The notes below the pieces were generated by a model, which was not told the DNA's origin, ran no database searches, and was given only the letters and a program-made list of their open reading frames with translations. From Amborella trichopoda (taxonomy: Eukaryota > Streptophyta > Magnoliopsida > Amborellales > Amborellaceae), in contig NW_006495906.1 of assembly GCF_000471905.2 (NCBI RefSeq), positions 2,709,011 through 2,773,010 on the forward strand: a stretch of 64,000 bases of DNA, written 5' to 3'. A program made the translations under genes and the position numbers. Shown in pieces: positions 44,005 through 55,440 of the stretch; the first letter of the stretch is position 1, and each line of letters opens with the position of its first letter.

Positions 44005-44447
44005 ATCCTTTTACTCCTAGACTTCAATCTTGGACTTCAGGAACTCCACCGTCCATGGTAGTTCAATGCAACTCTTTTCTCAAAAACTTTCATTGCAAGT
44101 CCATTTCTTTAAGGTGGACCATTTGGTCCACCATCTTCTACGTCACGTTTTTACATGACATGTCATTTATTAACACTTTCGTGACAACTTTCCATCCCAC
44201 TTTATTGTTTTTAAGGCACCCTGCAATGAGGTGTACTCTTTTTGAGACTCTCTCTCTCTTCTATTTAATCTTCTTTCTCTGTAATAGTAATATACTCAAC
44301 CTTCTCTCTTTTTTTGCATGCATTTTGAAACCATCCCACTGAGAATCTACAGCCCGTGTATTTGGAAGATTGGCTAAGAAACTGCCTCTCTCTCTCTCTC
44401 TCATCCCCCATTACATCATCAGATATATTGGTCACACATGGTCTCAC
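43901..44447. other. Spacer with AT and CT microsatellites
   Basis: Contains (TA)n at 43973-43998 and (CT)n at 44384-44402. No gene is recognised. The Tat LTR begins at 44448 without a purine tract, so this is sequence into which the element inserted. Confidence 0.6.
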
Positions 44448-45689
44448 TGTTTGAAGACATTTTTCAGCACCTTGGTCCCTAATGCAAAATAAAAGAGGAA
44501 GTCAGTCAATAAAGCCTTGACATATAGTGAAATTCCCAACAGTCTTAGAATTATCCTAGAACGGGTCATAATCTTCCTAAGCACTCCAAAAGGCCACTTG
44601 CTAAGTTTCATCGCAATCCAACATATTTAAGGCAGTGCAGACAAAGAAACAATTTCGAAAAAATTAGCCTCTAGCACCCTAAAATGGACCCCGTAATTAG
44701 AACTATATTCTCGACATGTCAAACAGCTGTGGACTACCTCCATTAGATCCGACATGGTCAGAAACCCCTATGGGTCAAGTTTTGGCTTAATCTGACATCC
44801 CAGTACAAAGTTATCGGTAAAATATTAAAAAGGGGTAGTCCACATGCTATTCCCGTGCGGCCTCCCTGCACCAATCTCCAATAAAGGAGGTTGGTGTGTA
44901 CAGTCCCAAGCAGTAACTTCAAAGATCTACATCTCACTCGTTCTGAGTCGGATTGCTCTCAAAATTTGTGAGCGTGTTCGTCTTATCAAGACGAGTGTTT
45001 TGATATATGGCACACCCCGTGACGATACTCGAGCAGGGAGAAAAACTATAGACAAGTTGATGATTTGTGAAGAAAAACCAATTGCATTATGTGCGTAAGG
45101 TCTGAGGCTATCTCTAGTTCGAACCCCGCATACGATGAACAGTTGGATTTCACACACGGAAGCATCGAAGCGGCTGTAAATTTCGACCGCCGAATATCTA
45201 GATTCTGACCAAAAACTCAAGACCACGAAATCTTCGTCTTGACACGAAATCGAGCTGCGTTTGTTGCAATATGATCGTGACGGCATGCTCAGTTTGATTC
45301 AGCGAAGAAACCAAAGAAAAACATCAAGAAAGAAGCACACTATTGATCCGAAGTTTTCGAGATCTATGCAAATTTTGAGTCGCATGATCGTGGCCCAAAA
45401 ATGCGATCCGTGGCTCGAAGTTGGTATCAAATCGATCTTCATGTCGACCCCAACAAGAAAGCAATCATCTTTCAACCAAACGTACGTTGGAGCAACCCCG
45501 AATAATCCATGGAAGATCACGTAAGTTCTAGGGCAGTGGTAGGGATTGTTTTGAAATTTCTTGTAATGTCGGGCAGGGGCAAAATAGTCCTTTTGTACCC
45601 AATTTTAGAATTTCTTTTATTTCAATTAACTTGTAATTATTATCAATTTAGGTAGTTTTTACGCGTACACCCATTTTTGGGCCCAATTC

Positions 45690-45695
45690 TATAAG
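45690..45695 (+). promoter_or_regulatory. TATA box of Tat 5' LTR
   Basis: CTATAAGTACATG; the same site is at 60638 in the 3' LTR. U3 is about 1.24 kb. Confidence 0.55.
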
Positions 45696-46204
45696 TACAT
45701 GTTAAACACAATTGTCAAAGGACCCTTGATTCTTTTAGACTCTTCAATCAAATTTGAGAGTTTTTTCACGTTCAAATTGTGGGTACATCTTGGAGAGAGA
45801 GAGAGGAGAGAGAAGAAAAGAGTTGGTACCCTTCAATAAGGTAATTTTTGCTCTCCTCCTCTCATCTCTCTGTTTCTCTCTCCTCTTCTCATCTCTCTCT
45901 CTCCTCTTCTCATCTCTCTCTTTCTCTCTCCTCCTCTCATCTCTCTCTTTCTCTCTCCGCTCATCTATATCTTTCTTTCTTATTTCTTCTCTGAGATTCT
46001 TTATCTACTTTCCTTCTTTTTCTTTATCTTTCCTTTCTCTTTCTTCTCTTTCCTACTCTCTCTGTTCTCTTCCTTCCTCTCTGTTCATGCATGACAGAGT
46101 CAATCGCCTAACACTATGCCTTATTGCTTCAGGGACACGAACAGTGAGCCGGGCCTTAACCCGAGTGGCGGGATGGGTATCTGTCAAAGTCTCCTTGTCT
46201 TCCC

Positions 46205-46835
46205 TTCTGTCATGGATGGTGGAAGCACATCGCCGTCGATATTCTCTCTCTTTTCTGTATTCTATAGCATGGACGGTGGAAGCACATCACCGCCCATGTT
46301 TTCTCTCTCCTCCTAATCTTCTATCATGGACAGTAGAAGCACATCACCGCCAATATTTTCTTTCTCCTTTTAATCTTATGTCCTATACGACGGAAGCACA
46401 TCGCCGTCCATGTTTTCTTTCTCCTCTTTATCGTTTGTCATGGACGGCAGAAGCACATCATCGCCATATTTTCTCTCTCCTTTTAATCTTTTATCATGGA
46501 TGGTGGAAGCACATCGCCGCCAATGTTTTCTCTCTCCTCTCATTCTTGCGTCATGGACGGCAGAAGCTCATCGTCATCCATGTCTTCTCTCTTCTCTCAT
46601 TCTTCTGTCATGGATGGCGATGCTCATCGTCGTCCCCGTTCTCTCTTTCTCATTAATCATCTGTCATGGACAGCGGAAGATCCTCACTGTCCACGTCTTT
46701 TCTCTCTTTTCTCATTCCTCTGTCATGGATGGCAGAAGCTCATTGATGTCCATATTTTCTCTCTTTTTACCCTTCTGTCATGGACGGCAGGAGCTCATCG
46801 CCATCTGTGTTCTTTCCTATCTTTTCTCTCATCGC
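46205..46835. repeat. 57-bp minisatellite in 5' LTR
   Basis: About eleven copies of a unit with catggacggcggaagcacat, 'cgccgcccatgttttctctctcc' and a 'taatcttctgt' tail. Open frames repeat a peptide like SFLSWTAEAHRRP. The array lies downstream of the TATA box and so is probably transcribed. Confidence 0.9.
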
Positions 46836-47693
46836 CACCCATATTTCCTTGCTCTCTTCTCTCTCTTTCTTCTTCATTATTTTCCTTCTCTTTCCTCTCT
46901 CCCTTTTTCCTTTTCTCCCTCATTGCTCTTCTCATCTTCTTCTCACATGTGCAACATTGGTAGTACTGTGCATGTCTCTCTTTCTCTCTCTTCATTCTTC
47001 TCTCTCTCTTGATTGACCAAGAGAGGCTGAGACAACATTGCCATGGTTGTCTTATCGTCTTACAATATTGTTGCTGAGCCGGTCTTAATTATCGTGCCTG
47101 CCTTACTGCCACGATAGGTTAACGATTGTGTCAGGCTGGCTGATGATCGTTTTGGTGTTTAGTAGTCTTTTTGTTGTGCCAGTCTAGTTACCGTGCCTAT
47201 CTTACTACCACCTCTGGTCAATCACTAGCTGATTTAACTTCTATGTTAGTCTTGCCACCTAGTCAAAATTCCTTTGGTCTACCCCTTTCTTCTTCTCTGA
47301 CTTATCATCTTACCCTCTCTCCTTTTGGATGTGCACTTCCGTGTACATTCGCTCAAAGACAAGGTGGGGTCTCTTTCGACCCACTTGTCTCGTAAAATTA
47401 ACCATGTGTATATCATTGCAGAAAAGGAGAATACAGGCTAAGGGAGGCGATTCCGAACCAGTGCTACGACTGGAGGGCTTTCTTCATGATCTAAGAAAGC
47501 GCTTATGCGAGTCAGTCCCAGTAAGTCCCAAATCCACCTTAAATTCTTCTCTCATCGGTTAGTATACTTGCCCTCGCTCCGGAGCGAGGTTCTCGAGAGA
47601 GCGATCTCAAAGTCCTGTATTCCTCTGAAACCTGAGATACGTGCCGCCCAATCATCTAGATCCTGAGGGCGAGATCGAGGCACCTAACTAGCT

Positions 47694-47710
47694 TGGCGAC
47701 TCCACTAGGA
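47694..47710 (+). promoter_or_regulatory. Primer binding site, tRNA-Arg type (Ogre-like)
   Basis: TGGCGACTCCACTAGGA, three bases after the LTR end, resembles the TGGCGACTCCxCTGGGGA site known from Ogre/Tat elements. Confidence 0.8.
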
Positions 47711-49181
47711 ACTTATTACCCCTTTGTCGGGTCGTTCTTGTTTGTCTAGTTTTCTTTCCTTCGTTTTTATGTTTTCACACATCACATGGCTGCTGGGTTT
47801 CTTAACATGTTTATTCGAATCAAGGATTTTCTGATCCCCATATTCGCAAGCGTTCCCCAGGAACAAGTTCCTCAAACTTCATTCCCAACCTTCATTTTGA
47901 GAAAGAACCCAGTGTCTAGCTCCCACGTCTTGACCTGGATTGGCATGAGAAGGGACTTAAAGGTCCCTAACTCCCCATCGCCATGCCCTGGTGAAACTTC
48001 CACCAAGGCGCCTTGCACTGATAGCACATCTGCTGCCACTCATAACATGCACCCTGTCACCGGCAAGTCAATTGTCGATCGCATTGCCGAGGTAAGCCGG
48101 AAGGCTGCCCAATCCCTTTCTGCAAAAGGCAAGCAAGTTATCGTTGCTTCAGTGGGTCGCCGCATGGTTACTCCCCACATTCTTGCACCACCATGAGTCT
48201 CTACCCTTAGAGCCCCGACACATCAAGGCAGAGACCCTGGGGCCTCCACCTCTCGCATACACCCTAAGGCTCGTAGGTCATCCACTCGAGCCACACCGCG
48301 AGGCAACCCTTACATTACCTCGAGTCAACGTCCAGGATCAGTCATCTCAAGGCTAGGTCTTGCACACGTTGTGCATATTCATCCCACCACTCGAGGCAAC
48401 GCCATTGCTGCATCAACCCGAGTACACGGAAGACAACCCCCTCGTCCTCGTACTCAGCACACACTAGCACAGCTGTAAGGGACAAGCTTCCACTTATTCT
48501 CTTACAAACACCTGCTCCAGGTCCTCGACTCCTTTAAGGCCAGACCACTTGTTCGAGCTCAGGTTGACCCCCAAGTCACCCGTGATCCTTCTTCAAGGAG
48601 TGCACATGCGTCGTCGTCACATACAGCCCCTAACTCCTGACTCGAGCGTTTTCATGAGTCAACCCTTCTCCTGCCTGCCCCTCCTCCTTTGAGCAAGCAC
48701 CTTCAGCTTTGGTACTCGAAGACCTTCCCCAAGTGTACCATCTTGAACCAGCTCCATCATCTTGGTCATGCCTCTAGAGTTCACGAGAGAGTTCGAGGCA
48801 AAGACTCGATGAAAGATCAAGTCCTTCATCCTCCGCGACCCCGGATGGCCCCAGTTCTTGGCCCACATCCGTTGCTTCACCTAATGAAAATAACTCTTTC
48901 TTGCACAAGAAGGGCCGACCAGCCGCAGTCTCAATCGCAGTTCTGGCATGAGGTCCATCAAAACCTCAGAGCTAAACGTGATAGGGGTCTGAAAAATTCT
49001 GACTAAGAAAGCAACCAAGATGGTCAGAGCAACCGGCTCTGATGACCCTCTTCATCTGAACCCCTTCTACCCTCTTCAAATGACAAGGCCTGAAGAAGTA
49101 GTCCATGAACCCTGCACTGTGGTTAGTGTTGTAGAAGATGACCCAACCACTCAACAGTCACGTTCCCAAGACTGTTAAGAA
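47711..49181 (+). other. 5' internal region upstream of gag
   Basis: Frame 47786-48196 (136 aa, MAAGFLNMFIRIKDFL...) is the first open stretch and could be the start of Gag or the extra ORF1 described for Ogre elements; it has no recognised domain. The rest, to 49181, is Pro/Ser/Arg-rich in several short frames with many stops. No motif supports a definite assignment. Confidence 0.4.
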
Positions 49182-50320
49182 TTGGTCCTCATGCGATCAT
49201 CATACAAGACTCAAGTCCAGTTGAGGCATGCTGACCCCGTGCTGACCGATCTACCACGTGCGACCCATCAAGCTCGGAAGCCCCCAACTGCAGTTAACAC
49301 TGACCTCCCTGGAGAAACAGTCAGCATAATGGTTGTAAATGAGCCTGGCGACTCTCTAGAAGAGCGCATGAATAATTTCGAGGACATGGTGAGCGCAATG
49401 ATGGAGAAGATTGATCGCATAGATGCCGCAAGACAATCGACCAACCATGCGGTCAATTCCCATCATTTAGTTGATGCTCCTTCAAGGCAACCTCTTCCCT
49501 CTGCCTCACAGGTCAATTCTTTCCCTCACCCCATCTCACAGGCAGACATCGATGCTATGGTGACCCATAGCTTAAAGAACAGACAAATTCTGAGAATATA
49601 GGGTGCAACGCCTTATCAAAAGCCGTATCCTTCATACATTGACCAAGTGTCATTTCCCTCAAATTACAAGAAAGGAAAGTTTCCCCTATTCAATGGAACC
49701 ACATCCCCGATCCAACATATCGCCCACTTCCAAGTAGCATGTCGAGAGACAGCGGCTGATAGTAAACTCCTTCTCCGTCAGTTTGTTGAAACCCTTGATG
49801 GCCCGGCATCCCAGTGGTACGCTCAGCTTCCCCCAAACGCAGTACATACTTGGGGGAAAATGGAGAAACTGTTCCCCCAATGTTTCTATGAGGTCAAGAG
49901 AGAGGTTCAAACCATCGAGCTTCTCACCTTGACCCAAGATCCCGATGAGCTTGTGGATCAATTCATGTCAAGGTGGAGAGACTTGGCTGCTCACCATCCC
50001 AATCCCATGCCTGAGAAGGAAACGGTTCAAACCTTGTCTGAAACATGCAACCTAAAATTGCTCTACATGTTGAGGCCTCCAATCCAACCTCCATGTCAGA
50101 GTTGATCTCCAAGTCAAATTGCATAGAAAGTCTGTCACGCCACCACAGCGGGTCACGACAACAATCTGCAAGCTCAAGGAACAATCGGGGCAATGGTAGC
50201 TCTCAGACTAATACCCATGGCAACCAACGAAAAGGAGTGATCAATGCAGCCATCACGGTTAGCGATCCAAAGAAGGCTTCCGCTCCCAAACTTTGGACCT
50301 CTGCAAAGGGGTAAATACAA
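49182..50320 (+). pseudogene. gag: Tat-type Gag, broken
   Basis: Frames 49182-49601 and 49647-50105 are in the same phase and separated by a single TAG (about 49599), so they were one protein. The retrotransposon gag core is clear: FNGTTSPIQHIAHFQVACRE, LDGPASQWYAQLPPNAV, WGKMEKLFPQCFY and LVDQFMSRWRDLA. After a frameshift near 50050-50100 the Ser/Asn/Gln-rich tail continues (frame 50045-50314). Gag forms the particle. The N-terminal part includes a short helix-rich segment (SLEERMNNFEDMVSAMMEKI). Confidence 0.88.
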
Positions 50321-50379
50321 CGAAAGCGCCTCAGGCAGGCAAGTAACAACAGTCGTACAACCGAGCACCCCCACCAGCG

Positions 50380-51540
50380 AACCTTAATCGAGATGATTAT
50401 TGGACTAGCCATAGGAACAAGGTCTACCCCTTTGAAAAGGAATGGGTCCCTACACTACTCCGACTACTACTGGAACAGAACGTGATCGAGCTCCCAGAAA
50501 CCATGTTCCCTGACTAAGCCGGACTCGATACAAATGCAAATCATTATACTTATCATCGGAGGATAAACCACCCCACAGAGGACTACTACAAGTTAAAATA
50601 ATTTATCGAAGCCCTAGTCCATAAGGGTCAGATAAAACTTAAAGAGCTGAAGGAGGCATTCGGGGCAATAGAGGCCTCCCACGCAATGACAGTCCAAGAG
50701 GAAGATGAAGCCCCTGATCTCCTTCGTGCCCTGTTCGTTATGATGCTTCAAGAAGGTCTCATCAAACCAAAACCAGCACGGCATCCTCAATGCCTTGCTC
50801 AGGGAACTGAGAACCATTGGTTTCTGTACCATTAGATATGGGGCCACGACCTGAGAGAATGCTCCAATTTCCATGATATAGTCGCAAAGGAAATACAGGG
50901 ATGTCAAGAGTCTTACAACATTCTAGAAAGAGATCCCCAAACCACTGCTCCATCGATACGAGAGGACCTCCCAACACAAGTCCTGAGTAATGATGATTCA
51001 GATCCTGCTGAACCCTCGACCTCCTAGCCATGGATAGTTCATCACGGCAACGCAGACTCAAGTCCTTAAAGCGAGAAGTAGTTTGCTAAGCTAAGGCTGT
51101 TCATAAGCCTAGCGACACGAATCAAGTACTTCCAATAAAAACCAGGAGAAGGCGGGCTCCAAGGGATGCTTGCAGGAGAAACAAGATGGCTCAACCATCA
51201 GTTGAGCAGGAATTTCTCAGGCCTCTTCCCCTACTGCCAACTTTACTAGACTTTATCCCTAGTGTGATCATCCTTCCTTCCTCATCCCATCAAGAAGATG
51301 TCCCTCGTGCCATCCTCTCCTCATAACACGTCCAATGAGAGTGACGACGTTAAAAGCACTCCCCCACAATCTGAGCAAGGGAAAGACCTAAAAGACTTCC
51401 TACATACGTCCAACTCTGATGATGATATAAAAAGCTACCCAAATCGATCCGATGAGGGGAACGACCTTAAAATTCCCTCACCTACTGACCTTTATCCTCC
51501 CCCTGCTTCTTCTTCTTCTTCTTCTTCTTAATAGTTGTTG
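50380..51540 (+). pseudogene. gag: Gag C-terminal zinc-knuckle-like part and spacer
   Basis: Near 50530-50640 the plus strand encodes YTYHRRINHPTEDYYKLK, the remains of the Tat 'CxYHxxxxHxTxxCxxLK' knuckle with both Cys lost to Tyr. A second similar motif, with a stop inside, lies near 50820-50900 (GHDLRECSNFHDIVAKEIQ). Frame 51298-51531 is Ser/Asp-rich and ends in a TTC microsatellite coding for Ser. No DTG/DSG protease motif was found here, so the protease is missing or too decayed to see. Confidence 0.6.
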
Positions 51541-52130
51541 ATGCTCTGACAGCTAGAGCCAAGGCAAAGCCATCTTCTTCAAAGAAACACAAGATGTCAA
51601 AACCAAAGAAACCCCAGTGGCCCCCTTAGCCTAACTTTGAGCAGAGATAGAGAGAATCAAGAGGTTAGAACTTCTATTCTGAAGTTCATCCACATGGTAG
51701 AAGTCTATGAAGTATCATCCAACTTGGGTAAACACTGCAGATACCCATGCAACGACTGTGTGATTCATACGAGGGTGTTTCTCGTCCCACAATCACTAAA
51801 TCTCAACTTCCCTGTAACCTTCAAATTAAACTCCCACAGTTGGATACGACGTCCATATTCAAAGCCGATCCTTTTGTGCCTCAGTTCGAGAAAGATGCAA
51901 AAATCATGACCTACCATGGGGCTCTATTAGAGGCGGAGATGCCAGGATCATGGGTCTCTGCACTTGAGATTAATGAGAAGACCTCTGGAGCCAATGATGA
52001 GGAGTTGTAGGAGGCCCTAGAGGAATGGGAAGAAGGGGGACAAGCCACAGCTGACAAGCTTGAGGAGATAAATCTAAAAGATGAAGCTAACCCCATTCCA
52101 CTTTCATCTCTGCAAATATGTCCTCAGAAG
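51541..52130 (+). other. Decayed gag-pol connector
   Basis: Frame 51747-52010 encodes KADPFVPQFEKDAKIM and an acidic end, typical of the linker before Tat RT. Stops occur at 51627 and 52008. No enzymatic motif. Confidence 0.4.
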
Positions 52131-53020
52131 AGAAGGAGAACTTTACTGCCTTCTTGCAAGCAAACCGAGATGTCTTCACCTGACATTACTATGAAATGCC
52201 TGGTTTAGACCCTCAAGTCGTTGTTCACTGTCTCGGCATCGATCCGACTATCAAACCTGTTAAGTAGAAATCAAGGAGGTTTAGGCCTGACCTCGAAATG
52301 TAGATAGATGCTGAGGTGACCAAACTATGACAAGTAACTTCATTCCCGAAGTCAAATACCCAAAGTGCTAGCGAATGTTGTTCCAGTTAAGAAGAAGAAT
52401 GACCAATTCAAGGTTTGCATCGACTTCCATGACCTGAATACTGCTTGTCCCAAGGATGACTTCCCATTATTTCTATTCACCGAGATGCTCATTGATTCTA
52501 CGGCTCACTACCAAATATTTTCCTTCATGGATGAATACTTCGGGTATAATCAGATACGGATGGTAGCTAAAGATGAGGAAGCCACCGCGTTCTTAACTCC
52601 ATAAGGGATCTTCTGCTACACAATGATGCCTTTTGGATTGAAGAATGTTGATGCCACATATCAGAGAGCAATGACGACCATTTTCAAAGACATGATGCAC
52701 AAAGAGGTGGAATGTTACATGGATGACTTGGTGGTAAAATCCGAAGAGAAAGACGCTCACATGAGGAACCTTGAAAAGGTGTTCGAGCAATTATGCGTTC
52801 ATCAACTCAAAATGAATCCGTTAAAGTGTGCTTTTGGTGTGCGTTCAGGAAAGTTCTTGGGGTTCATTGTTAGACACCGAGGATTGGAACTTGAGCCGGT
52901 CAAGATCAAGGCGATTCAGGAAATGCTGCCACCAACTACAATTGCGAGAGCTGCGATCCCTTTAAGGACAGCTAGCTTATATCGGCAGGTTTATCTCAAA
53001 CCTCTCAGGTCGCTGTAAAC
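52131..53020 (+). pseudogene. pol: Tat reverse transcriptase, broken
   Basis: Upstream blocks (ENFTAFLQANRDVFTWHYY; MPGLDPQVVVHCLGIDP) introduce the RT. Frame 52365-52604 carries VPVKKKNDQFKVCIDFHDLN and FSFMDEYFGYNQI with the first Asp; a TAA (52602) interrupts. Frame 52623-53018 carries MPFGLKNVDATYQRAMT, the catalytic YMDDLVVKS and KCAFGVRSGKFLGFIV. Stops and one frameshift near 52330-52365 disable it. Stops such as TAA 52602 and TAG 52266 sit where Gln is usual. Confidence 0.92.
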
Positions 53021-53480
53021 CCTTTACGCACCTGTTAAAGAAGGAAGCATGTCATGTAGCCCTTGATGACATCAAGAATTATTTACTCAATCCTCCAGTG
53101 CTCTCAACATTAGTGTTAGGAAAACCCTTCATCTTGTATGCGACCGCCCTCGACAAATCGCTTGGGGCATTGTTGGCGTAGAACAATGACAAAGGGAAAG
53201 AAACCGCACTATACTATCTCAGCCGCAGGATGCAAGGGGCCGAGAAGAATTATCCCCCTGTAGAGAAGATGTGCTTGGCCCTAATCTTCACAGTACAAAA
53301 GCTCCGCCACTACTTGCTCGATCATGAAGTAAAACTTTTATCGAAGGCAGATCCCATAAAGTTTCTCATGACACGCCCATGCCTATCAGGACAACTTGCT
53401 AAGTGGGCATTATTGTTGATGGAATTTGACTTCACATATGTCCCACAAAAGGCCATCAAGGGCTAAGCCTCTGCTGATTT
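53021..53480 (+). pseudogene. pol: Ty3 RNase H of the Tat element
   Basis: Encodes ATALDKSLGALL in decayed form near 53140-53180, then frame 53230-53466: GAEKNYPPVEKMCLALIFTV, KLRHYLLDHEV and QLAKWALLLMEFDFTYVPQ. A TAG near 53179 and TAA at 53464 fall in otherwise conserved positions. This is the RNase H joined to RT in all Ty3 elements. Confidence 0.87.
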
Positions 53481-53559
53481 TCTTGCAACAAACCCTGGAC
53501 CGACGGAATCCCCTTTATCAAGTGACCTCCCCAATGAATAAGTATTATGTGCAAAGCTT

Positions 53560-53960
53560 GCTTATGCATGGGAGATGTATTTCGACGGAGCCTTCCATTT
53601 TGATCGTGGAGGCACCGGAGTGGTATTCCTAACTCTGAAAGGAGGAGTATTGCCACTTTCTTTCTCTCTCGTCATGGCCGGTTCTCATAACGAGGCAGAG
53701 TATCAGGCCCTTATAATTGGATTAGAGATAGCTTTTGATCTAGACTTGGAGCAGCTCAAGATCTATGGCGACTCTGAGTTGGTCATTCGCTAGCTTACAA
53801 GGATCTATGATGTAAGAAAGGACACTCTAAAGCCCCATCACGATACTGCAAAATCGTATATGGCCCAGCTTGAGGATGTATCCTTGAGCCACATCCCTAT
53901 GAGGCTAAACTTTCAGGCTGATGCACTCGCAAAGCTTGGAGCTACAATTCAATTATACTC
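53560..53960 (+). pseudogene. pol: Second (archaeal-type) RNase H
   Basis: Frame 53575-53793 reads YFDGAFHFDRGGTGVVFL (first Asp), SHNEAEYQALIIGLEIA (Glu) and LKIYGDSELVIR (Asp). After one in-frame TAG (53791) the same phase continues from 53860 with SHIPMRLNFQADALAKLG, holding the final Asp of the domain. The four-acid pattern D-E-D-D is therefore intact. This acquired RNase H is diagnostic of the Tat lineage; it probably replaces or assists the weakened Ty3 RNase H. Confidence 0.9.
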
Positions 53961-54282
53961 GTCAGGGCCCACGCCTGTCTGGGTGGTAGAGTGGAGACAT
54001 ATTGAACTAAAAACCGAGGTAGATGTGGATGATGAGAGAAATCTCTTCCCCGAGTGCCCTCCTTATCCATTCAGAGCACTTCTATCAGCTAAAGAAGTTA
54101 TCAAGACTGAATGCGAAATGGCACGAGGTTAGGGAGCTAAGTTTCAAGACCAAGAACCAGAGTTCTTCGACCCAATATGCGCAGAAGTCAAGCAGGTAGA
54201 AGATTGGAAAGAGCTCATCACTAATTTTCTAAGACATGGTAGACTCTCGAAGGATCGTGCCTAGCACAACAGTGTACGTCGA

Positions 54283-55440
54283 ATGTCTACCAAGTATACC
54301 CTCCTTGAAGGAGATGCTCTCTTCAAACGATCATTTGACGGTATTATTCTTAGATGTGTGGACGTGCAAGAAGCATATAAGGCCCTGGAAGAAGTACACT
54401 CAGGCATATGTGGATTACATCAGTCCGGTCCCAAGCTTTATGAACGGATACGCAGATTGGGGTACTAATGGCCTTCGATGATTGTTGATTCCTTAAACTA
54501 TGCTAAGAAGTGTCAGGTGTGTCAAATACATTCAAGCCTTGTTCATCAGCCTTTAGAGCCTTTACACCCAACAGTGGCATCATGGCCCTTCTCACAATGG
54601 GGTATGGATATTGTAGGATTGACCTCCTTCGGCAATGGATCATGTCTTTATTCTAGCTACAACAGATTACTTCTCCTAGTGGGCTGAAGCGGTCCCCTTT
54701 AAGCAAGTGGCTGGGACCATAATGGCTAATTTCGTTCGACATCATATCATATACTGGTTTGGAGTTCCTAACCGAATTATATTTGACAACGACTCTCAGT
54801 TCAGAATCACTACATCAATCACTTGGTTAACCAATTTGGTTTCGAGTGGAAGTATTTGACTATGTACCACCCTCGAACCAACGGATTAGCTGAAGCTTTC
54901 AATAAGACCCTGTACAACGTTTTAAGGAAATCGGTATCGAAAATGAAGAAGAACTAGCATGAGAAGCTTCATGAAGCCTTGTTGGTCTATCGCACTACCA
55001 CACAAAATGCCATCGATTCCACTCCTTATTCCCTAGTCTATGGGAGTGAAGCAGTTTTACCTCTTGAAATTCATATCCCTTCATTACACGTAGTTGTTCA
55101 CCAAGGACTAACCGAAGATGACAGGGTCAAACTTCGATATCAAGAGTTGGATGCGCTTGATGAAAAGAGGTTGGAAGCTCAACAGAACCTCAAACTCAAA
55201 CATGGGAGAATGAAGAGAGTCTTTGAAAAATCAATCAAAGTCCACTCATTCGCCCGTGGGGATCTGGTTCTAGCTGTCAAGAGGCCGATTGTTATGCATG
55301 GTCGAGGCAAAGGGAAGTTTTAACCCAAGTGGGAGGGTCCCTTTATAGTAAAAAAAGTCTCATCAAATGGAGCTTACATACTTGCACATCTTGATGGAGA
55401 GGAGGAATGCCCCCTATCAATGGGCGATACTTAAAGAAAT
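54283..55440 (+). pseudogene. pol: Tat integrase, broken
   Basis: The N-terminal HHCC zinc motif is at about 54395-54530 (HSGICGLHQSGPK..., KKCQVCQ). The core begins with QWGMDIVG (first Asp, about 54606). Frame changes follow, with FDNDSQF (second Asp, about 54787), and YHPRTNGLAEAFNKT (Glu, about 54890). Frame 54979-55323 holds the C-terminal blocks LVYRTTTQNAIDSTPYSLVY and GSEAVLPLEI. The barrel continues (PKWEGPFIV, about 55325-55355) to about 55440. At least two shifts and three stops disable it. Confidence 0.9.

Larger units (their letters stand above)
44448..47690 (+). repeat. 5' LTR of the Tat element
   Basis: Begins TGTTTGAAGACATTTTTCAG; ends GGCACCTAACTA just before the primer site (final CA mutated to TA). 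TATA box at 45690, CT-rich tract 45850-45960 and a 57-bp minisatellite 46205-46835 follow. Matches 59323-61688 over about 2.3 kb and, more distantly, the LTR at 23803-31168. Confidence 0.9.

Noticed and set aside
45754..47012. Open frames of 300 and 200 aa with repeating WTAEAHRRP-like peptide
   Set aside because: They come from the 57-bp minisatellite in the LTR; stops differ between LTR copies and no start or domain supports a gene.
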